Below, in pieces: positions 24,657 through 35,509 of a stretch of 64,000 bases of DNA. This DNA is from Prostheceraeus crozeri (taxonomy: Eukaryota; Platyhelminthes; Polycladida; Euryleptidae). Both the position numbers and the translations under genes were made by a program. The stretch lies in assembly GCA_907163375.1 (NCBI GenBank), contig CAJQUW010000533.1, positions 558,001 through 622,000 on the forward strand, in the 5' to 3' direction. A model generated the notes under the pieces. It saw only the letters and a program-made list of their open reading frames with translations. It did no database searches and was not told the origin of the DNA. The stretch's first letter is position 1; every line of letters begins with the position of its first letter.

Positions 24657-25300
24657 AAAATAATAAGAAGCTTTAGGCAACCACGATCATTGATAAATAT
24701 TCTCTCGTCTAAAAACCGAATGACGATTCACGGTGTGCGACGTTGCGGAGAACCACGATGTAAATGCTATAATATAATTGTAGCCGGTGACAAGATCGAT
24801 TTCCACACACCTAATGGTGTCAAAACCTTTTATATTAAACAAAATTTGGATTGCAGGTCACAAAATGTTATCTACAAATTGGTGTGTTGTGGATGTGACC
24901 AATTCTATATCGGTCAAACAGGTGATGCCTTTAAGAACAGGATGACTATACATAGGCAGCAAATTAACAACGAGGCCTATGGTATATTAAAGCTTAGTCG
25001 TCATATAGCGACCTGCTCAGCTGGCCAATTCAAAGCTATCCCATTTTTTCAATTGCCCCCAGATGCCAACAGAAATGGTAGGGAGGTAAAGGAAGCTATG
25101 TTTATTAGGAAATTCCTCCCAACCCTCAATGCTTTGTAATTTCTGTGTTCATTTTTATGTACTTGATACATCTATCTATGTTTTAATATCTCCTAATGCT
25201 CTATACCAATTTTCAAAAATAAATCAGTTTGCCTTGAAAAGTCGAGATACTCGGCAGAAAACGTTCGGCAACTAAAATTGATCGTTTTCAATTTCCCGGA
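24657..25300 (+). mobile_element. Penelope-like retroelement, 3' fragment (family 1)
   Basis: This is a 5'-truncated copy holding the end of the polyprotein (GIY-YIG endonuclease) and a 3' untranslated part of about 160 bp. It ends just before a (TTTA)n run at about 25313-25341. The reverse-transcriptase part is missing. The protein differs strongly from the neighbouring family 2 copies, so these are two separate Penelope lineages side by side. Confidence 0.8.
24660..25139 (+). CDS. Penelope-like GIY-YIG endonuclease domain, partial
   Basis: The frame enters from the 5' truncation with SFRQPRSLINILSSKNRM. A CCHH-like motif follows (RRCGEPRCKCYNII), then GIY-YIG as NVIYKLVCCGC and FYIGQTGDAFKNRMTIHRQQ. 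The conserved SRHIATC and FQLPPDANRNGREVKEAMFI segment leads to FLPTLNAL and a stop. In Penelope-like elements this domain nicks the target DNA to prime reverse transcription. No break is seen in this 3' part, but the piece cannot act alone because the reverse transcriptase is absent. Confidence 0.85.
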   Translation: MIRSFRQPRSLINILSSKNRMTIHGVRRCGEPRCKCYNIIVAGDKIDFHTPNGVKTFYIKQNLDCRSQNVIYKLVCCGCDQFYIGQTGDAFKNRMTIHRQQINNEAYGILKLSRHIATCSAGQFKAIPFFQLPPDANRNGREVKEAMFIRKFLPTLNAL

Positions 25301-25305
25301 AGGTT

Positions 25306-25312
<7 letters not shown>

Positions 25313-25340
<28 letters not shown>

Positions 25341-25352
25341 TATATATACGTG
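25313..25352. repeat. (TTTA)n microsatellite passing into TA-rich run
   Basis: About seven TTTA units followed by tatatatacgtgtatatata. It lies exactly between the 3' ends of the two Penelope families. It may be a target sequence or a product of 3'-end slippage. Confidence 0.85.
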
Positions 25353-25578
25353 TATATATAGCAAAAAATGTAGACCGTAAAAAATCAAAGTATAGAGCAC
25401 AAGCGCTTTCTATTTTCTTCTTCAGGTGCTTCTTAACAGGTAAGTGAATGAAGTGAATATATACATGCACTATACAATTTGTCATTGAAAAATTTGAAAT
25501 GCAAACGTGACATAGATTGTTCATGCACAGATATCAATGTTCAAGAATTCAGAGATGGTTTTAAGATATCGATAAAAT

Positions 25579-26623
25579 CATAGAAGTGGATAATAACACT
25601 AGAATGGAAGTTTGATATCTTGCCTATGTGCAATGATGGCACATGGAAAAATCTATGGTTTGTAGATCATATTCGATCTAAAACATTGTATCATAGTCAG
25701 ACTATTTGACAAGTTGGTTGTGGAAGTTGTTGACACCTAATTACAGGATTTTTTTTATGAAGAGAATTTTAAGTGAGATGGTGACATTGCTTCATATGAA
25801 ATAGCTTACTATTGCATGGATTAATATACTGTGTCTATTTGTACCAGTCATTGACAACTGTTTTCAAATTTTTCAACACTGGAATACGAATTGAAATTTG
25901 GTTCACAGAGTCATAATCGAAAGTAGTCGGTGTACTGGTTGCAAGAACATTTCAAGAATTCAAAGATAAAAATTCTAATTATTGGATAATTTCTCCTAAC
26001 GGTCAAGAAACCTAGCGCTCTTCTGGAATAAACACATCGAAAGCTTCTCTAGCGACAGTCATCTATCAGATAAATGAGATGTCGTTGGAACCTTTCAATT
26101 AATCATTAAATGATTAATATGACATAGTGTGATGATATTATGGAGGCTCATATTCGAAAGCATGCAAAGGTTTTGAAAATTGTTCAAATATAATGAACAG
26201 GGGAATCTTTCAGAATAAAATGAATACCGTAGGATTTCTTGGCCTCTGATTTCAAGCTGGAGTTATGCATGTTCTGTAAATCGACATTACAAGTTGTGTA
26301 GGAGTCTGATCATACTATTGATAGATTATCGGAGCGATATTTCAAAATGATGAACGGACAGAACGTTTTAGAGTATTTCCTTCTTTGTCATCCTGTGGCC
26401 GCAGTATTTTGCAAATTCATTATTGCTTTTGTGTACATGATCTTTGGACAAGGGGCAACAATCCAGATCACAAATTGACTTGATAATTGAAAATGCCAAC
26501 CAGAAAACAAGAAAGCCAGCTCGCAAAATTTGCTTTTTGCCCCAACTAAGTTCCCCCGGAGTGTGCCATAATTTTCATGCAATTTCCATTCTAGGACTTT
26601 CTATGGCATTGTTAATTTCTATG
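25579..26623. mobile_element. Non-autonomous DNA element nested in Penelope copy
   Basis: The intact plus-strand copy at 28090-28140 shows what the uninterrupted sequence looks like, so the insertion can be defined exactly. It is flanked by perfect 8-bp duplications gataaaat (25571-25578 and 26624-26631). Its ends are inverted: left CATAGAAGTGG, right read inwards CATAGAAATTA, and both sides later share CTAGAATGG. An 8-bp duplication points to the hAT superfamily, though CATAG is not the usual hAT start (CAG or TAG). No transposase is recognised inside. It is younger than the Penelope insertion. Confidence 0.85.
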
Positions 26624-26631
26624 GATAAAAT

Positions 26632-27440
26632 AGCTTTCTTTATTTTTGCGTTCAATATCATTGCTAGAATAGAGCTTGCAAAATGGGAAAATATGAAAAT
26701 TGTCTTTACCACAGAAATGTAGATGCTTGCTGACTTTTAGTTGGCGATATTCTCCATTACACATTTGCTGCTTATGTACCCGTATTCGTGTTCTAAGTGT
26801 GGTTCTCGTTTCACCGATGTAAAATGCTTGACAAACGAGACATGTTATTACATAAATTACATTTTTAGTGTTACAGTTCATGTTGGATTTTATGTTAAAT
26901 GTTCTATTGTTGAAGTTGTAAGAGGATCCTTCTGTAATATGGTCACAGGTGCCACATCTTTTATCATTGCATTTAGTGACCGGATATGTTTCATCATTTG
27001 AAAATCTTGATTTACACAAAATACGTTTAAGGTTCATTAATTGGCGTTTACTGTTGATAAAGGTTTTATTTCGGAAGATTTCATTTGTTGTAATATCATT
27101 TTGTAGTGTAGAATTCACATAATTTATACTGGCAGTGATGTTAAGGTTTCTTGGATTGTAAGTATGAACAAAAGATAAAATATTGCTATCTTTTTTGCTT
27201 TCATTATTTGCTAATAGTTCAATTCTACTAATACTCTTAGCTTTTGTTATAGCATCAGTGATAATTTCTTCAGGAAATCGTTGATTTATAAGGAAAATAC
27301 TCATTTCACGTAATCTACAGTCTCTCGCAGATTCCTCTGATACGGTAGCACAAATGCGTCGGGCCAGATTATAAGGAATTGCCCTTTTTATGTGACGCGG
27401 ATGGCAGGAAGTAAAGTGAAGGTACTGGTGAGTATCTGTA
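26632..27440 (-). CDS. Penelope-like linker and GIY-YIG endonuclease, interrupted
   Basis: It reads from the RT thumb region (ESARDCRLREMSIFLINQRF) through a linker (FVHTYNPRNLNITASINYVN) to VTKCNDKRCGTCDHI, then NVIYVITCLVCQAFYIGETR (GIY-YIG) with RTRIRVHKQQM, and SKHLHFCGKDNFHIFPF. The frame is open until NIERKNKESYF-type residues near 26632, where a DNA element of 1,045 bp splits it. The last residues (IDILKPSLNS and stop) lie on the other side at 25539-25578. Confidence 0.88.
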
Positions 27441-27786
27441 GCCTTGTAGAAATATCAGTAGAGATTTTATCACTTGTCTTCTTGATGAGAATATCTAGAA
27501 ATGGTAACTCTGTATCACTTACTTCCATAGTAAATTTGATGTCACTGTTGAGTTCATTGAGCATGCTGTTGAAAGTAGACAACTTATCTTGATTCAAGTT
27601 CCAGATGATGAAGCAATCATCTAAATATCTCATCCATCTAGCGGTGATGTCATTAGCAATATCCAGGCCCCATGAATTTGTCACATTTTCCTTGAGTTTA
27701 ATTTCAAGATAGCCCAAAGTCAGAGTGGCATAAGTAGGAGCTACAATAGTCCCCATGGCAGTACCTTTAATTTGATGGTAATGCAC
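27388..27786 (-). CDS. Penelope-like reverse transcriptase, C-terminal part
   Basis: Motifs in order are HYHQIKGTAMGTIVAPTYA, then LGYLE, the catalytic RWMRYLDDCFIIW (YLDD), FTMEVSDTELPFLDILIKK and TDI. This is the typical Penelope/telomerase-like arrangement of RT motifs 4-7. The N-terminal RT motifs are missing at the inversion junction (27786). A single frame change near 27450 leads from TDIS into the continuing reading FYKATDTHQYLHFTSCHPRH, IKRAIPYNLARRICATVSEE and so to the endonuclease part. Confidence 0.88.
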   Translation of the reverse strand: MHYHQIKGTAMGTIVAPTYATLTLGYLEIKLKENVTNSWGLDIANDITARWMRYLDDCFIIWNLNQDKLSTFNSMLNELNSDIKFTMEVSDTELPFLDILIKKTSDKISTDISTRLQILTSTFTLLPAIRVT

Positions 27787-28345
27787 CTGTGACCATATTA
27801 CAGAAGGATCCTCTTACAACTTCAACAATAGAACATTTAACATAAAATCCAACATGAACTGTAACACTAAAAATGTAATTTATGTAATGACATGTCTCGT
27901 TTGTCAAGCATTTTACATCGGTGAAACAAGAACCACACTTAGAACACGAATACGGGTACATAAGCAGCAAATGTGTAATGGAGAATATCGCCAACTAAAA
28001 GTCAGCAAGCATCTACATTTCTGTGGTAAAGACAATTTTCATATTTTCCCATTTTGCAAGCTCTATTCTAGCAATGATATTGAACGCAAAAATAAAGAAA
28101 ACTATTTTGTCGATATCCTAAAGCCATCTCTGAATTCTTGAACATTGATATCTGTGCATGAACAATCTTTGTCACGTTTGCATTTCAAATTTTTCAATGA
28201 TAAATTGTATAGTGCATGTATACATGTATAGTCACTTCATTCACTTACCTGTTAAGAAGCACCTGAAGAAGAAAATAGAAAGCGCTTGTGCTCTATACTT
28301 TGATTTTTTACGGTCTACATTTTTTGCTATATATTTCCAGATACT
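27783..28345 (+). CDS. Penelope-like GIY-YIG endonuclease, second copy, and 3' end
   Basis: The coding part runs from the inversion junction to the stop at 28139-28141: YNFNNRTFNIKSNMN, NVIYVMTCLVCQAFYIGETR, VHKQQMCNGEYRQLKVSKHL, NDIERKNKENYFVDILKPSL and NS. It is almost the same as the left arm, with only a few residue differences (for example VMT for VIT, ENYF for ESYF). About 200 bp of 3' untranslated sequence follow, including aagcacctgaagaagaaaat and a matching tgtgctc that could form a short stem. Reverse-transcriptase motifs are absent, so the copy is 5'-truncated. Confidence 0.88.
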
Positions 28346-29109
28346 GAGCATTATCTTAAATTATTTGTTATATATATATATCACTCATTTTCCTCTCAAA
28401 GCAGCTCTTTATAAATGTCAATAATAAAAATTGACATTTATGTGTTAAATGAACACTAGAGTGTGTGCGAATGAAACAGCCTGTCTGAAGTTCTACTATG
28501 TCAGAGAGAAATACAAAAGATGATCAATTGTTTTGTGGCATGCTCTTCTTTTATTAAAAAATCAAATTCTCCTAATTACTCGCGTACTCAAACCGACAAA
28601 GTGAATTCAAACAGTTTTAAAATTCTTTGATAAATACACGTTTATCATTTATTTATTTTCATCACACTAACTACTTCTTAGCGGAAGTATTTAAAAGTGG
28701 TATACGATGTACTTAAACCATGATAACGCCGGTTTTCAAGTTGAATTAGTATATGTTTTTTTGGTGTCGCGGTAGCAGCGATTTCTCGAGATTCCCCTTA
28801 ATCGTGCCTGGAAGAAGTATACAAAAATGCACTATAGAAATATGTGGCATGCATCAACGATCATATAATTGAATCATGTCGTCCGATAACGCTGATGTGA
28901 ATTCTGACTGTATTTAATTCAAGGTCTTGTCGTGCCAAACGATAAGTGATAATTTCAATATGGTCACAATCAGATGGTTTTCATGTAGTCCAGTCTGGTT
29001 CAAAATTTCATTCCAGTTGTTGAGAAAAGCAAAATCAATGATGACTGCAAGTTAGATTAGTCGCGGCTTCACACGAATGCAATGAATTAATAAACTAAAT
29101 AATCATTTT
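28346..29109. other. Intronic, no recognised element
   Basis: AT-rich sequence between the Penelope copy and the LINE tail. Nothing is recognised. Confidence 0.4.
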
Positions 29110-29745
29110 GGGCGTTGACGAAGATCGACTGTCGTGGGGTGAACACATTAGGAAAGTGGTCATGCGATGCAGCCAGCAGATGGGGCGCTACGTCGAGCTG
29201 CATTTTTCCTCCCTGACTCTGCAATGCTCGCTGAATACAAGGGCAGAATTCGAGCACAGATAGAATATCTCCCTCCGGTGTGGTCAGGAGGTCCCCGGAC
29301 TGACCTCGAGTTCCTTAACCGACTTCAGCGCCGCATACCCCGTTTAGTAAGTCATAGTGTACAACTGCCATCACTCCAAGAGCGCCGCAGCACGGTTCTC
29401 TAATGCTCTTGTTCCGAGCAGCGACGCGAACTGCTCCGCAACCAGTGGTCAATGTCCTTCCGGCCATTCACAACAACGCGAGCCACCAGCTTACCCTGTG
29501 TGTCCCGAAATCTCGAAATGTCCACCACTACAACAACTTCATCCCTAGAACAGTGGTGCAATGGAATGCTTTGCCATCAAATTCGCTCACTTGTAGACTC
29601 CAAGGTCTGAAGTAGTACTCCTCCAGGACCCCAGATTGTGACTTTTTATTCTTCTGTCCCTCCTTTTTCTGTGTGCAATTTTTTCTCTCCTCTGTATCTG
29701 CTGCTGGTCTCATTGCCTGGGGAGCGACGCCATTGGTAAATAAAA
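29110..29745 (+). mobile_element. LINE 3' fragment (Jockey/CR1-like reverse transcriptase tail)
   Basis: The frames read LGVDEDRLSWGEHIRKVVMR, then after a shift near 29185 GALRRAAFFLPDSAMLAEYK, AQIEYLPPVWSGGPRTDLEF and LNRLQRRIPRL. After a second shift near 29400 follow FRAATRTAPQPV and IPRTVVQWNALPSNSL before TAG at 29613-29615. The order EYxxPVWSG, LxxLxRLQRRxxRL, FIPRTxxxWNxLP is the end of a LINE reverse transcriptase. A GC-richer 3' part follows and ends near aataaa (29740). 5' truncation is normal for LINE copies. Confidence 0.85.
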
Positions 29746-29998
29746 TGATCGTATTTGAATACTGGTTGCATTCGAGGGCAGTTTATAGAGAAAAGAAGAT
29801 ATCGTTATAATTTCAAGCAGGTGGTCTGTCTAGGATATTTCTATATTTCATCATTCATTCATCAACAGTGGTCGAGAAATTCAATAGTAATCAAATAGTT
29901 GACTGTCCGTACCCACGAGTAAGTGAAATTGACAGTTATCCACATGTTCACAATCACATGTAGATATCAATCGAGTCAACAGTGGGAGAGATACGCAC
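29746..29998. other. Intronic spacer
   Basis: Sequence between the LINE end and the donor of the second cadherin exon. No feature is seen. Confidence 0.4.
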
Positions 29999-30200
29999 CT
30001 GTAGTGGCGTCGATAGCGAAGGTGTTGTTGACGTTGTCGCTCAAACCATATCTGAGTGGCGGTCCTTGATCAGGATCATGTGCAGAGAAGGTGTGCAGAT
30101 TATGAGGAAGACGCGACACTCCCTCACTGACGCGAATCTCCACGAAGTTGGGGCTAAAGACGGGAGGAGAGTCGTTCTTGTCCTTCACGGAAACGTACAC
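29999..30200 (-). CDS. Cadherin-superfamily gene, exon (second of four)
   Basis: This internal exon of 202 bp starts in phase 0 after a ctctacag acceptor. It ends one base into a Gly codon before a GTGCGT donor. It finishes one EC repeat with VYVSVKDKNDSPPVF (the linker that binds calcium between repeats) and opens the next with SPNFVEIRVSEG. The second repeat shows the calcium motif HDPDQG and the strand NTFAIDATTG. The single leftover G completes GGG with the first two bases of the next exon, giving AIDATTGRLTLLKRVDHE, exactly what cadherins show at this position. The intron towards the 5' exon is about 24.0 kb and the one towards the 3' exon about 10.1 kb; the latter holds the Penelope-like elements and a LINE tail. 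Confidence 0.95.
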
Positions 30201-30629
30201 CTGTAGAGAAAGATGTTATCACTTTTCATTCGTCTGCTGATCATTGCACGATCTGGTGGGAGTGAGGTAACTGAGGACATTCACGAGATGTAGCAGCGGG
30301 TGGGAGAATAAAGAGAGATAGAGAATGGATAAGGAGAACCAAATTTCCCTCCATCGCTCACACTGCGGCGGTACATTCGTTTGTGGGTGTAGCGCCGAGA
30401 AAAGAGAACGATGGCCAAGTACCTAACACTGAGAAATAACTGGTAAAACTCAGATGTGAACGCAGTATGATCCCGCTATAAAGTACCGTGGCTTAAATCG
30501 CACATTCGAAATTCCCTATCACATGTTCTACAAAGCTACACAGGATCTAAAGGACATTTGTTTTGATTTCTTGACAGACATGAACGCACGAAGAGAAACT
30601 TCGCATTAGATTTTTTCATAATGAGAAAC
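30201..30629. other. Intronic spacer after the second cadherin exon
   Basis: The first bases carry the ctctacag acceptor and polypyrimidine tract (minus strand). The rest, including a GC-richer patch near 30240-30430, shows no recognised element. Confidence 0.4.
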
Positions 30630-31010
30630 GGGTCGCCTACCGCCTCGAAATGGTGACATAGAGGGCCCCTCAAAGACTGAACGGGTGTTTTCTTTTCATT
30701 TGAAATGCCCCCTCAATGACGGAAGAGGCTCCTACGACTCGACAAAGTTCCCTCAATGACAGAAAGGTTCTATAGACTCAAAGCGCTTCCCTTCAATAAC
30801 AGATTTGTCCCCTCATTCCAGATTTGAGGTCCTCTAACGCCTCAAAATCGTCCTTTTTGTGACAGACTAGGTTCTTATCGCATCGAAATGCCATCATCAA
30901 TGACGGAAGGACTCCACTGCTTCGAAGCGGGCCCCTTATTAACAGACTTGCCACAGCCGCCTCTAAATGGTCCCCTCCATGACAGAAGGGACTCCCGTCG
31001 CTATCTTTGA
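30630..31010. repeat. Decayed minisatellite, about 41-bp unit
   Basis: About nine units recur with the pattern (c)tcgaaatggtccctcaatgac, then agaaggggctcctatcgc. Clear anchors are ccctcaatgac(g/a)gaa at 30710 and 30750, ttcaataacag at 30794, catcaatgacggaagg at 30895, ttattaacag at 30936 and cctccatgacagaagg at 30974. The units differ strongly and indels shift the period, so the array is old. Confidence 0.65.
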
Positions 31011-34000
31011 CCCCGCTGGATATGTATGGAGCAGACCACGAGTAGCTCCACGCACGAGGATGGATGGACATAATCAAGAAGGATCTTTCCCAGTTCAACA
31101 TCCAATGACAGGATGCATTGCTGCTGATTTTTGCGAATAATCAGTGGAGCAATATCTCTGAATGAAAGTTAAAATGTATGAAATTATTAACACTGCTGTC
31201 AGAGCTTTTTGTCCTCAACATAGGTACATGTGAGTCAAGGCAACGATGCACAATTATTAGTTAATTATAAATTCAAAATTTCTGAAAGCCTGCGGAATTA
31301 GTTTACGGCGAGCATGAGTATGTAAAAGAACACAAAACACGATGCGGTTACTACAAAAACTGCTCTACAACCGGCCTGTGGCTTAAGTAAGCAGAAGAGA
31401 TAAGGAGGTAATATAACTGTCCACGAGACGTATTTGGTGGTAACAGACGGAGAAATCATCAAAGCGTCGCATTAACTCTCCTTAAACTTGGCCAGCAGCT
31501 GGACTGACGGTTTTATCTGTCCTGTCCGTAAACGAAGCCTCCGCTCTGATAATTGAGTAATTCCTCACCACGAGACCGTCAAGACAATTCTCTTGTGAGT
31601 CCGCCCAGAAATTGGTCAAAATTCTCAGGGGATTATTAGAGATTGTGTAACAACGGTCATTTCGAGAGAGAGCCTCCGGCACGTTATAGAACAGGAAGTA
31701 ACAGAGAGAATTTTTGATGAACCTTATTCAAGATTTCACTTATAGAACTGTGTTTCACACACTTCGACAATTATGGATTCGTAGAAATGAATCAATGAGG
31801 TAAAATAAAATTCTATTATTCCAAAAGAAATCGCAATGGCCGTATTATTAATTCATTCCAACTCCAAGAGTTGTGCAGTCGTTGAGAGACTGAATCTATC
31901 AATTTGAGCGACTGATCAAAAAAAGATTGAACCAGACAGGTGAAATTTTCCGATTTTACAAATTCATATTCCACATTTTCTTTCGATGATCCAACTTTAT
32001 CGACCAAGTGAAATGACATAATTTGCAGAGCACTGACAAAACAGATTTTTGGCATTACATCAAAACAAGGTGCAAATTTATTCTAAGTGAAATTCACTTT
32101 TAAAAAATCTGATACAATACTGCAAATATCACACAGTTGCTTCATCACATTTCAATCCTGTTAAGAAAGAGCAGTGGAAATCTGAATAATAGAATTCTTT
32201 AACCTATTTCAAAAAGCTTCTTGATGATATCTACATGTAATGACAGGTGATTTGCTTTAGAAACCGACTTCTTCATCCTCAAAACCGGGTCTGGTATACT
32301 CCATCCCCGATCATCCCTAGAACGTTAGAAAAGACCCGGTGTCATTGGTTTGTTGATGGAATCTCAACCGATTTTAGCCTCTATATAACTCAAATTTAAA
32401 CAGCACTTACGAAATCAAATTTGTCATATGATTCTAGAGTCATGCCGAATCCGAATGTGCAGCACAGTGTTCATTAATTTCGACGCGACATAACTATCAG
32501 TATGTCATAAGTTTATATTCATCAAGTCACGTCTACAATAACGAACAGCTCACATTTAAAACTCACATATCTGTTGTAATATAGGTCTGAAGTTTGAACC
32601 ATGTTTTCGTGGCGTAGCGAGCATGCTGCCATGTGGCCAATGCACTGATATGCACACCTCTTTATGAAACCCTAATAGTGAAGCATTTTGAAGTAAATAA
32701 TGCCAGTTTCTCGGCTGTAGAATGTGAAATAGTAGGCCTCTGAATTGAGCGGATATATAAATGCTACTGTTGAACCGTGAGTTTTTCTGATGAATATGAT
32801 TGTGGCACCATAAGTAATGGCAATTACAACTGCTTTAAAGGTTGCCGAAATGTTAGACAATAAGTATTCGACTATAATCATTTGAATAGTATTCAACATC
32901 GTGTTGATTGTTTCAAGCAAAAAGCGAAGAAACTAACACCAAATTAAGTCCCCATGGAGAAAACACTTCCACATTTGCACTTATTCTTTCATAGAATGAT
33001 GCACGACATATAATTTCTTCCTTTGAAGTATAGACTACAAGACAAATCAATCTTATTTCTGAAGAATGCTTTTTACATTACAATTTTCCAAGCTACGATA
33101 AAAATGCAAACTATTCCAGATTCGTTCAAATCCCAACTTTCACGTAGATGTCATGATCATGGCAAAGCACGTAGACAAACGTGATATGATCAATGCCTGA
33201 AATGAATTTTGTCAGACGTGCATTTTAAAAATAATTATCACGTTTACACGGTTCTTAGAAAGAATTAACAGCTCAGCCATGTTCCAAGTGGAAACTCACA
33301 ATGAAGCCGGGCTTCTTAACATTTTCATTTCATGTCAATTTGTTGCATTGATCGAACCGATTCGAAACCATACAACTTAAATCGTCAACAAGCGCTACAA
33401 TCGACGAGATTATATACAGATTCTCTTGTACAACAATGCGAAAATACCCACGTCGGCGAATACGCTTCCGAAGTGATGCAAGAGGCATTGAGAAAGTCTG
33501 ACAGATGAAAAGCCAGATAGGGCGTGAAATGGCGCACAACAGGAAATACCAAAAGCAATTCACCTGTGAAATTCGAAGTCTATCAGAGGTGAAGTGGATA
33601 GGGTGTGGAGGAGAGGAAAGACGTCGCAAGCTTTACTGAGAAAGAATTCTACTTGAATTTGGTTATTTGTGGACGAAGAGCAGGTAGCTAAAATGCATAG
33701 TTCGTTTTTCTAACTGTTGTATAAGTCATTGTGACACAGGAAGGTTAAATGATCCGTTATCTCAATGGTTAATCCGAAGAAACATGTTTCAAATGTAACC
33801 GTAGAAAAGAAACATGGGGAGGACATACTTAACTAACGAGATAAATGGTACAATTTCGTAGGATTCACGAGAAAATGAAAAAAAATAAAGCAGGTTACTA
33901 TGGCAAAAGTATCATAATGTCATCTTTCTGCACGAGTGAGTGTGGTATACAGTATACACTTCATTGAATGAGCAGAACCCCAGTAATGGAAAATGCAGAC

Positions 34001-35150
34001 GGATTATTTTATTGACGACTCATTTCATCAGAAAGCACTATTTTCAGGTGCTTTAATTTGCGCTCTCTAAGAAAATCTACCTCCTGAGGCCTGATGAAGA
34101 AACAGCACATGAATTCCAAAATATCCGTTGAGGTAATTATAAACGGTTGAGCATTTTAAGAGTGAGCCTGTTGAATTTTCTGATTTAGTTTTCGCCTTAC
34201 TTCTAATTTACTTTTGCATGTCAAGATCATCTCCCTGCTTAGCTACAGCACGAAAACCCTTATAGTATACATGAAGTGACGTTAAAAGTATGTGCGCAAA
34301 AAAGGGAATGCCAATTCCACCTCTACAGTGTGGTAATTATTCTTACAACGCAAGTATGAAGTGCATACATTTTCATGTTTGGAAAATTCATTGAACAATG
34401 TCAAAATGGACAATATATGCCGCACCTACAGTTCAAAAATACATCAAGCATCTCATACAAGATTGTAATCAAATACACAAGGTGTCCAAACAATTGCATA
34501 ATTGCTCAGGTTGGTTCAAACATTAAGGCTACAATACGTGTAAAAATAGTCACTTGCTTTTTGTAGAAAGATGAAATCATTATTATTGATCAGTAATGAA
34601 AGATATGCTAGTGATAAACAGTTGAGACAATGACATAGAGGCAAGCCTTGCGTGTTTTGAAATGGCCGTGTGGACAGAAGGCACGTAAAAACCGAAAAGT
34701 ACGTTAAATGCGCGGCGTTTTCACATAACAACGATAGGAAATTCTGTCTGCCTTTGAGATGTGCTCCGTTGTAAGTGAGTTATATTTGAACAATGCAATA
34801 TTCATCAACTACAGGTAACTCAGTTCATGCCTCTACATCAACTGTAAACCCATGCGGGTTTCATGCAGATCATTATGTTAAAAAAAGCTGGCTAAAAGGA
34901 TCTTTCACTAAATGAAAACTTAAGAGTTGTCTTATCTCCACGATGTCTAAAATTAGCAAAACAGATCCAACAAATTCTTTCATCTTTAAAACATACACGC
35001 AAATAGAACCGTACACTGCCAGGACGATATGTAATAAAATCTGAGCAGCATCACGACATGGAGGACATCACGGAGTTGGAACGGATGATGAAATGGAAAA
35101 GCTCTCACAGTTAATGGTTGTGGCATTGTTAGAGATGTACAACACGTTGC
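31011..35150. other. Intronic, no recognised element
   Basis: About 4.1 kb of the 24-kb cadherin intron. Short frames appear random. A cctgatgaag word at 34098 resembles the 3' ends of some retroelements, but nothing else supports that. Confidence 0.35.
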
Positions 35151-35509
35151 ATTCGTCTCGCACAATATCTTCTGGCTCCGGCTATTCTTGTCTCTTGTAA
35201 ATTGATCTGAGAGGCGTTTCCGTTGTGTACAATGGAAAACAGCTCCACACTGTATCGGCGAACATCTCCCAGTCCCGGAATGTCTCGACCTGGCAGAGAA
35301 TGCACTCGTCATCACCGTGGGAGACAAGCAGTAACGGCCAGTGGTCTTTGTTCTTCGTGGGAGGTGATTGAAATGAGTCAACGGTCAAATTGAGGACGTC
35401 GGAATGGCAAAGAGAAGAGGTACGGCAATAAAAGAAAAATTGCAATCTCTTTGGAAGTGCGAGTGAATGAGCGAGAGAGTGAAAGCAAGAGTGGATGGGT
35501 GCATCACTG
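35151..35509 (-). other. GC-richer coding-like stretch, unassigned
   Basis: On the minus strand an open reading includes LNLTVDSFQSPPTKNKDHWP, LLLVSHGDDECILCQVETFR and DWEMFADTVWSCFP. It is better balanced in composition than the minisatellite it adjoins. I recognise no domain and see no clear splice sites. It may be a chance frame, an unknown exon or a decayed repeat. Confidence 0.2.

Larger units (their letters stand above)
25345..28345. mobile_element. Penelope-like retroelement family 2, inverted double copy
   Basis: The left half is a minus-strand copy. Read from 27786 downwards it encodes reverse transcriptase, then GIY-YIG endonuclease, and ends in a 3' untranslated part at about 25352-25540. 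The right half, from 27783, is a plus-strand copy of the endonuclease and 3' part only, nearly identical to the left arm. Both 3' ends therefore point outwards, and RC(26952) meets 27783 at a short shared gcacctg-type junction. A 1,045-bp element (25579-26623) interrupts the left arm. Penelope elements are known for such tandem and inverted terminal arrangements. The arms look about 97% alike by eye. Confidence 0.85.

Noticed and set aside
28245-28310. Hammerhead-ribozyme-like core (CTGAAGA ... GAAA) in the 3' part of the Penelope copy
   Set aside because: Penelope elements can carry hammerhead ribozymes, and CTGANGA and GAAA both occur, but the bases between them (agaaaata) cannot form helix II. 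The only stem found, between gaagcac and gtgctc, encloses both motifs. The fold does not fit.
34090-34125. Retroelement 3' end suggested by cctgatgaagaaacagcaca
   Set aside because: A single short word without coding upstream or a second copy.
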